A stretch of DNA of 6,806 bases from Armatimonadota bacterium. Lineage in GTDB: Bacteria > Armatimonadota > Armatimonadia > Armatimonadales > Armatimonadaceae. The DNA lies in the NCBI GenBank assembly GCA_014380985.1, contig JACMIU010000468.1, forward strand, positions 1-6,806. The letters run 5' to 3'. The position numbers and the translations under genes were made by a program. Of this stretch, positions 4,775 to 6,806 are shown in pieces. Numbering within the stretch: the stretch's first letter is position 1; each line of letters opens with the position of its first letter. The notes below the pieces were generated by a model, which was not told the origin of the DNA, did no database searches, and saw only the letters and a program-made list of their open reading frames with translations.

Positions 4775-5848
4775 ATGGAACGGGGCAAACTTTCCCGCCG
4801 CGAACTGATAGCAGTAGTCGGCGGTACGACACTACTAAGCGGTTTGGAACGAGGCGCACAAGCGAAGGAAAAAACGAATATGAATAGCAATACACAAATT
4901 GAGCCGGTGATTTTAGAGGAGCCTTCCGTTTACGAAGCGATAGTAATCGGGGGTAGTTACGCCGGGCTGTCCGCCGCAGTACAACTGGTACGCGCCCGCA
5001 GACAGGTGCTTATTCTGGACACAGGTAAGCCGCGCAACCGATTCGCGCACGCTTCGCACGGCTTTTTCGGTCAGGACGGCAGTTCGCCCAAAGCAATGAT
5101 TGACGCCGCACGCAAACAGGTTATGGCATACCCGACCGCCCGGTTCCGGCAGGCGGAGGCGACCCATGCGGAACAGTCGGAAGAGGGTTTCCGGGTTACC
5201 CTCGCGGATGGAAGCGCGGTGCGAGCGAAGCGTCTGGTGCTGGCAACCGGCGTGAAGGACAACCTGCCCGATGTGCCGGGGCTGAAGGAACTTTGGGGAA
5301 CCGGGGTAGCGCACTGCCCCTATTGCCACGGCTACGAGTTCGGGGGGCGCAAACTCGCCGTTCTCGGCGTTAGCGAGTCGTCGGTTCCCGCGTCGGTTCA
5401 CGCGGCGTTGCTACTGCGTGATTGGAGCGAGGACGTAACGCTTTTGCTGAACGGCACGAAGGGTTTGAGCGCGGAAGACCGCGAACGCTTAACAGCGCGG
5501 GACGTTAAAATTGAAGCGGCTCCGGTGGAACGGTTGATTCCCAAAGGGCATGATTTGGAGGCGGTCGAGTTCGCGGACGGACGAAAATCACCGTTCGCAG
5601 CGATGTTCCTGCCCACCCGTACCTCCTTAAGTAGCTCTATCGCCGAGCAGTTGGGTTGCGAAATGGAAGATGGGATGTCGGGACAGGTGGTCAAGACCGA
5701 CGCTCGCAAGGAAAGCACAGTCGCCGGGGTTTATGTCGCGGGCGACAGCACCAGTATGGGAGGAAGCGCGATTTTCGCCGCCGCCGACGGTTGCCGTGCT
5801 GGTTCCATGGCGCACCAATCGCTCGTGTTTCCGAAGAAAGCCTCATAA
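4775..5848 (+). CDS. NAD(P)/FAD-dependent thioredoxin-reductase-like oxidoreductase with a Tat-like leader
   Basis: A 357-residue flavoprotein of the low-molecular-weight thioredoxin reductase fold. After a leader of about 35 residues, the FAD-binding Rossmann motif is AIVIGGSYAGLSAAVQLV (residues near 55-72). SHGFFGQDGSSP follows, then LVLATGVKDNLPDVPGL, the redox dithiol CPYCHGYE, a NAD(P)-binding segment LAVLGVSESSVPASVHAALL, and the C-terminal FAD motif GVYVAGDSTSMGGSAIFAAADG. CPYCHGYE with GGSYAGLSAA is typical of bacterial relatives of the fungal dithiol oxidases GliT/HlmI rather than of classical TrxB (CATC). The substrate is unknown; a small-molecule or protein dithiol is plausible. 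The leader has SRRELIAVVGGTTLLSG, a twin-arginine-like motif with a short hydrophobic stretch, suggesting folded export with FAD bound. ATG 4775 has a good ribosome binding site. ATG 4880 would give a cytoplasmic form and is preceded by AAGGA at about 4865-4869. It is divergent from the LysR gene, its likely regulator. Confidence 0.88.
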   Translation: MERGKLSRRELIAVVGGTTLLSGLERGAQAKEKTNMNSNTQIEPVILEEPSVYEAIVIGGSYAGLSAAVQLVRARRQVLILDTGKPRNRFAHASHGFFGQDGSSPKAMIDAARKQVMAYPTARFRQAEATHAEQSEEGFRVTLADGSAVRAKRLVLATGVKDNLPDVPGLKELWGTGVAHCPYCHGYEFGGRKLAVLGVSESSVPASVHAALLLRDWSEDVTLLLNGTKGLSAEDRERLTARDVKIEAAPVERLIPKGHDLEAVEFADGRKSPFAAMFLPTRTSLSSSIAEQLGCEMEDGMSGQVVKTDARKESTVAGVYVAGDSTSMGGSAIFAAADGCRAGSMAHQSLVFPKKAS

Positions 5849-5968
5849 TGGAGCGGAGCGGGAATGTGTTCGGCGTTACCGATGTTCGCCGCCCGTGAAA
5901 GCGTCAGGATAGCGGATTCACTCACAGCCATTCATGCAAATAGGGAATCAATGTCCCGCGATAAAGTA

Positions 5969-5996
5969 TTGGCTTTTGCAATTTAGTTGCGATAAA
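5969..5996 (+). promoter_or_regulatory. Weak candidate promoter for the propeller gene
   Basis: TTGGCT (5969-5974) and GATAAA (5991-5996) are separated by 16 nt, each matching the sigma70 consensus at four of six positions. Transcription would begin in or just before the left arm of the following inverted repeat. Weak support. Confidence 0.22.
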
Positions 5997-6052
5997 AACA
6001 GGTCACTGTTGCGTTGGAGAACCGTGTTTTCCTTTGCAACAGTGACCTGTTT
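5996..6052. repeat. Perfect 17-bp inverted repeat with 23-nt loop
   Basis: AAACAGGTCACTGTTGC (5996-6012) and GCAACAGTGACCTGTTT (6036-6052) are exact reverse complements. Inside the loop, GGAGA (6016-6020) can pair with TTTCC (6028-6032), with one G-U pair in RNA, which would lengthen the hairpin. It ends 13 nt before the GGAGG of the propeller gene. Leftward transcripts would show a hairpin followed by TTTTT, terminator-like; rightward ones have only TTT. It may be a 5'-UTR structure, an operator, a leftward terminator or a small mobile-element remnant. Confidence 0.9.
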
Positions 6053-6065
6053 GAAATATCTACTT

Positions 6066-6070
6066 GGAGG
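6066..6070 (+). promoter_or_regulatory. Strong ribosome binding site GGAGG that sets a TTG start
   Basis: GGAGG lies 6 nt before TTG 6077, and the reading frame then opens directly with a signal peptide. This makes the TTG start convincing although no ATG is nearby. Confidence 0.8.
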
Positions 6071-6076
6071 ACGCTT

Positions 6077-6806
6077 TTGAATACTACTTTCCGTTTGATT
6101 TCGGCACTGATTGCAGTCGGGGCGGTTGGCTCATGCGCTTTTGCACAAACACTATACATTTCGGACTTCGCGTCGGACTTCACGAATGGCGTGATTCGCA
6201 CCGTCACGCCGGCAGGGGTGGTTTCCACTCTCGCTACCGGTGTCGGGGTTCCGACCCGTCTCACCTTCGCTCCGAACGGCGATCTGTACACTTCCGACCC
6301 GGTAAACAGCTTGATTGTGCGCGTAACGCCGACCGGGGTTGTCAGCACCTTCTTTAGCGGAATTGCCGACCCGCACGCTCTGGCGTTCGGGGCAAACGGC
6401 GACTTGTACGCCGCCTCCGGGGCGGATAACGACATTACCCGTATCACGCCGGGGGGCGTTCGCCTACCCTTTGTTAGCGGACTGAATGTGCCGGTAGGTC
6501 TTGCGTTTGGGGCGAACGGCGACCTTTTCGCGTCGGATGGCGGAACCGGCATCATCAAGCGCATCACGCCTTCGGGAGTTGTGAGCAATTTTGCCACCGG
6601 TGTGGCGAACGTTTCCGCCATGGCGTTTAACTCCAGCGGCGATCTTTTTGCCACAAATACCAACGACAACAGCGTGACAAAAATCACGATGAGCGGCGTA
6701 GTGTCCGTGTTCGCCACAGGATTCAATTTCCCGACAGGGTTAACCTTCGACAACAGCGACACGATGTACGTCGCCAACTATCTGGGCAAATCGGTCAGCA
6801 GGGTCA
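6077..6806 (+). CDS. Secreted NHL/SMP-30-like beta-propeller protein, 3'-partial
   Basis: The frame opens at TTG 6077 and has no stop up to the right edge (243 complete codons). Residues 1-23 form a signal peptide: basic Arg6, a hydrophobic core LISALIAVGAVG, then SCAFA before Gln24, fitting signal peptidase I cleavage after AFA. A VGSC stretch before it is a poor lipobox, so a lipoprotein is less likely. The mature part is one partial unit, four exact 40-residue units (60-99, 100-139, 140-179, 180-219) and the start of another. The unit consensus is GLAFxxNGDLFAS, about ten residues, then ITPSGVVSxFATGV. This is the pattern of four-stranded blades in NHL, SMP-30/gluconolactonase-like and virginiamycin-lyase-like propellers. 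No catalytic residues can be assigned, so binding or surface functions are as likely as enzymatic ones. Any C-terminal sorting signal would lie beyond the window. An inverted repeat lies just upstream. Confidence 0.85.
   Translation, partial: MNTTFRLISALIAVGAVGSCAFAQTLYISDFASDFTNGVIRTVTPAGVVSTLATGVGVPTRLTFAPNGDLYTSDPVNSLIVRVTPTGVVSTFFSGIADPHALAFGANGDLYAASGADNDITRITPGGVRLPFVSGLNVPVGLAFGANGDLFASDGGTGIIKRITPSGVVSNFATGVANVSAMAFNSSGDLFATNTNDNSVTKITMSGVVSVFATGFNFPTGLTFDNSDTMYVANYLGKSVSRV
6254..6806 (+). repeat. 120-nt coding tandem repeats (40-residue propeller blades)
   Basis: Units lie at 6254-6373, 6374-6493, 6494-6613 and 6614-6733, with a truncated unit from 6734. Every full unit is exactly 40 codons with no indels, sharing the NGDL/SGDL turn (except the last) and the TPxGV/TMSGV strand. 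A degenerate first unit precedes 6254. DNA identity between units is moderate, so the duplications are not very recent. Confidence 0.85.

Larger units (their letters stand above)
5849..6065. other. Intergenic region between the flavoprotein and propeller genes
   Basis: I see no gene here. The region holds a minor hairpin (CGGCG 5871-5875 with CGCCG 5887-5891), a GGGA/TCCC pair (5943-5957), and the long inverted repeat at 5996-6052. No hairpin after the flavoprotein gene is followed by a T-run on the plus strand, so no intrinsic terminator can be assigned to it. Confidence 0.6.

Noticed and set aside
4913..5401. Minus-strand open frame opposite the flavoprotein
   Set aside because: Antisense shadow of a well-conserved FAD/NAD(P) domain, without any domain of its own.
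5871..5891. CGGCG/CGCCG hairpin as terminator of the flavoprotein gene
   Set aside because: Five base pairs with an 11-nt loop and no following T-run; not convincing.
5983..6777. 264-codon open frame on the minus strand with repeated SPFAPNA-like segments
   Set aside because: It is the antisense of the propeller gene. Its periodicity mirrors the sense repeats, while the plus strand has a strong ribosome binding site, signal peptide and recognisable blades.

Overview
The window looks like bacterial chromosome with a moderately high GC content (high 50s percent by eye) and dense coding. Two starts are TTG. No rRNA, tRNA, CRISPR array or transposase is visible. The gene content is a Uma2-family nuclease, a HemQ-type chlorite-dismutase-family protein, a secreted 40-residue-repeat beta-propeller and a twin-arginine flavoprotein. 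It would fit Armatimonadota or a similar deep-branching lineage that uses the coproporphyrin heme route. That placement is an inference from gene content only and is weak.

Region 1 (1-861) is an ATP-grasp gene that enters from the left edge. It is broken near 345: the upstream half is read in one frame and the downstream half in another, and the linker normally found between them is missing. Region 2 (905-1612) is a complete Uma2-family protein with a heptad-repeat tail.

Region 3 (1661-3779) is a tight same-strand run of four genes: HemQ-like coproheme decarboxylase, a small thioredoxin-like [2Fe-2S] ferredoxin, a free-standing NIL-domain protein, and a nucleoside/sugar-type ABC permease. 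Spacings are +1, +3 and +12 nt, so they are probably one operon. The first three suggest a heme, iron-sulfur or sulfur-metabolism theme. The permease has no ATPase or binding protein beside it.

Region 4 (3796-5848) is a divergent pair: a LysR-family regulator on the minus strand and a thioredoxin-reductase-like flavoprotein with a CPYC redox motif on the plus strand. The 85-nt gap between them holds palindromes that could be operators. The flavoprotein has a Tat-like leader and a second in-frame ATG after it.

Region 5 (5849-6806) has a 228-nt intergenic region with a perfect 17-bp inverted repeat. It is followed by a secreted beta-propeller protein that starts with TTG behind a strong GGAGG and runs off the right edge.

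I found no complete, clearly novel multi-gene system. The best candidates for a second look are the HemQ-ferredoxin-NIL-permease operon, the Tat or dual-start flavoprotein with its LysR partner, and the long inverted repeat ahead of the propeller gene.
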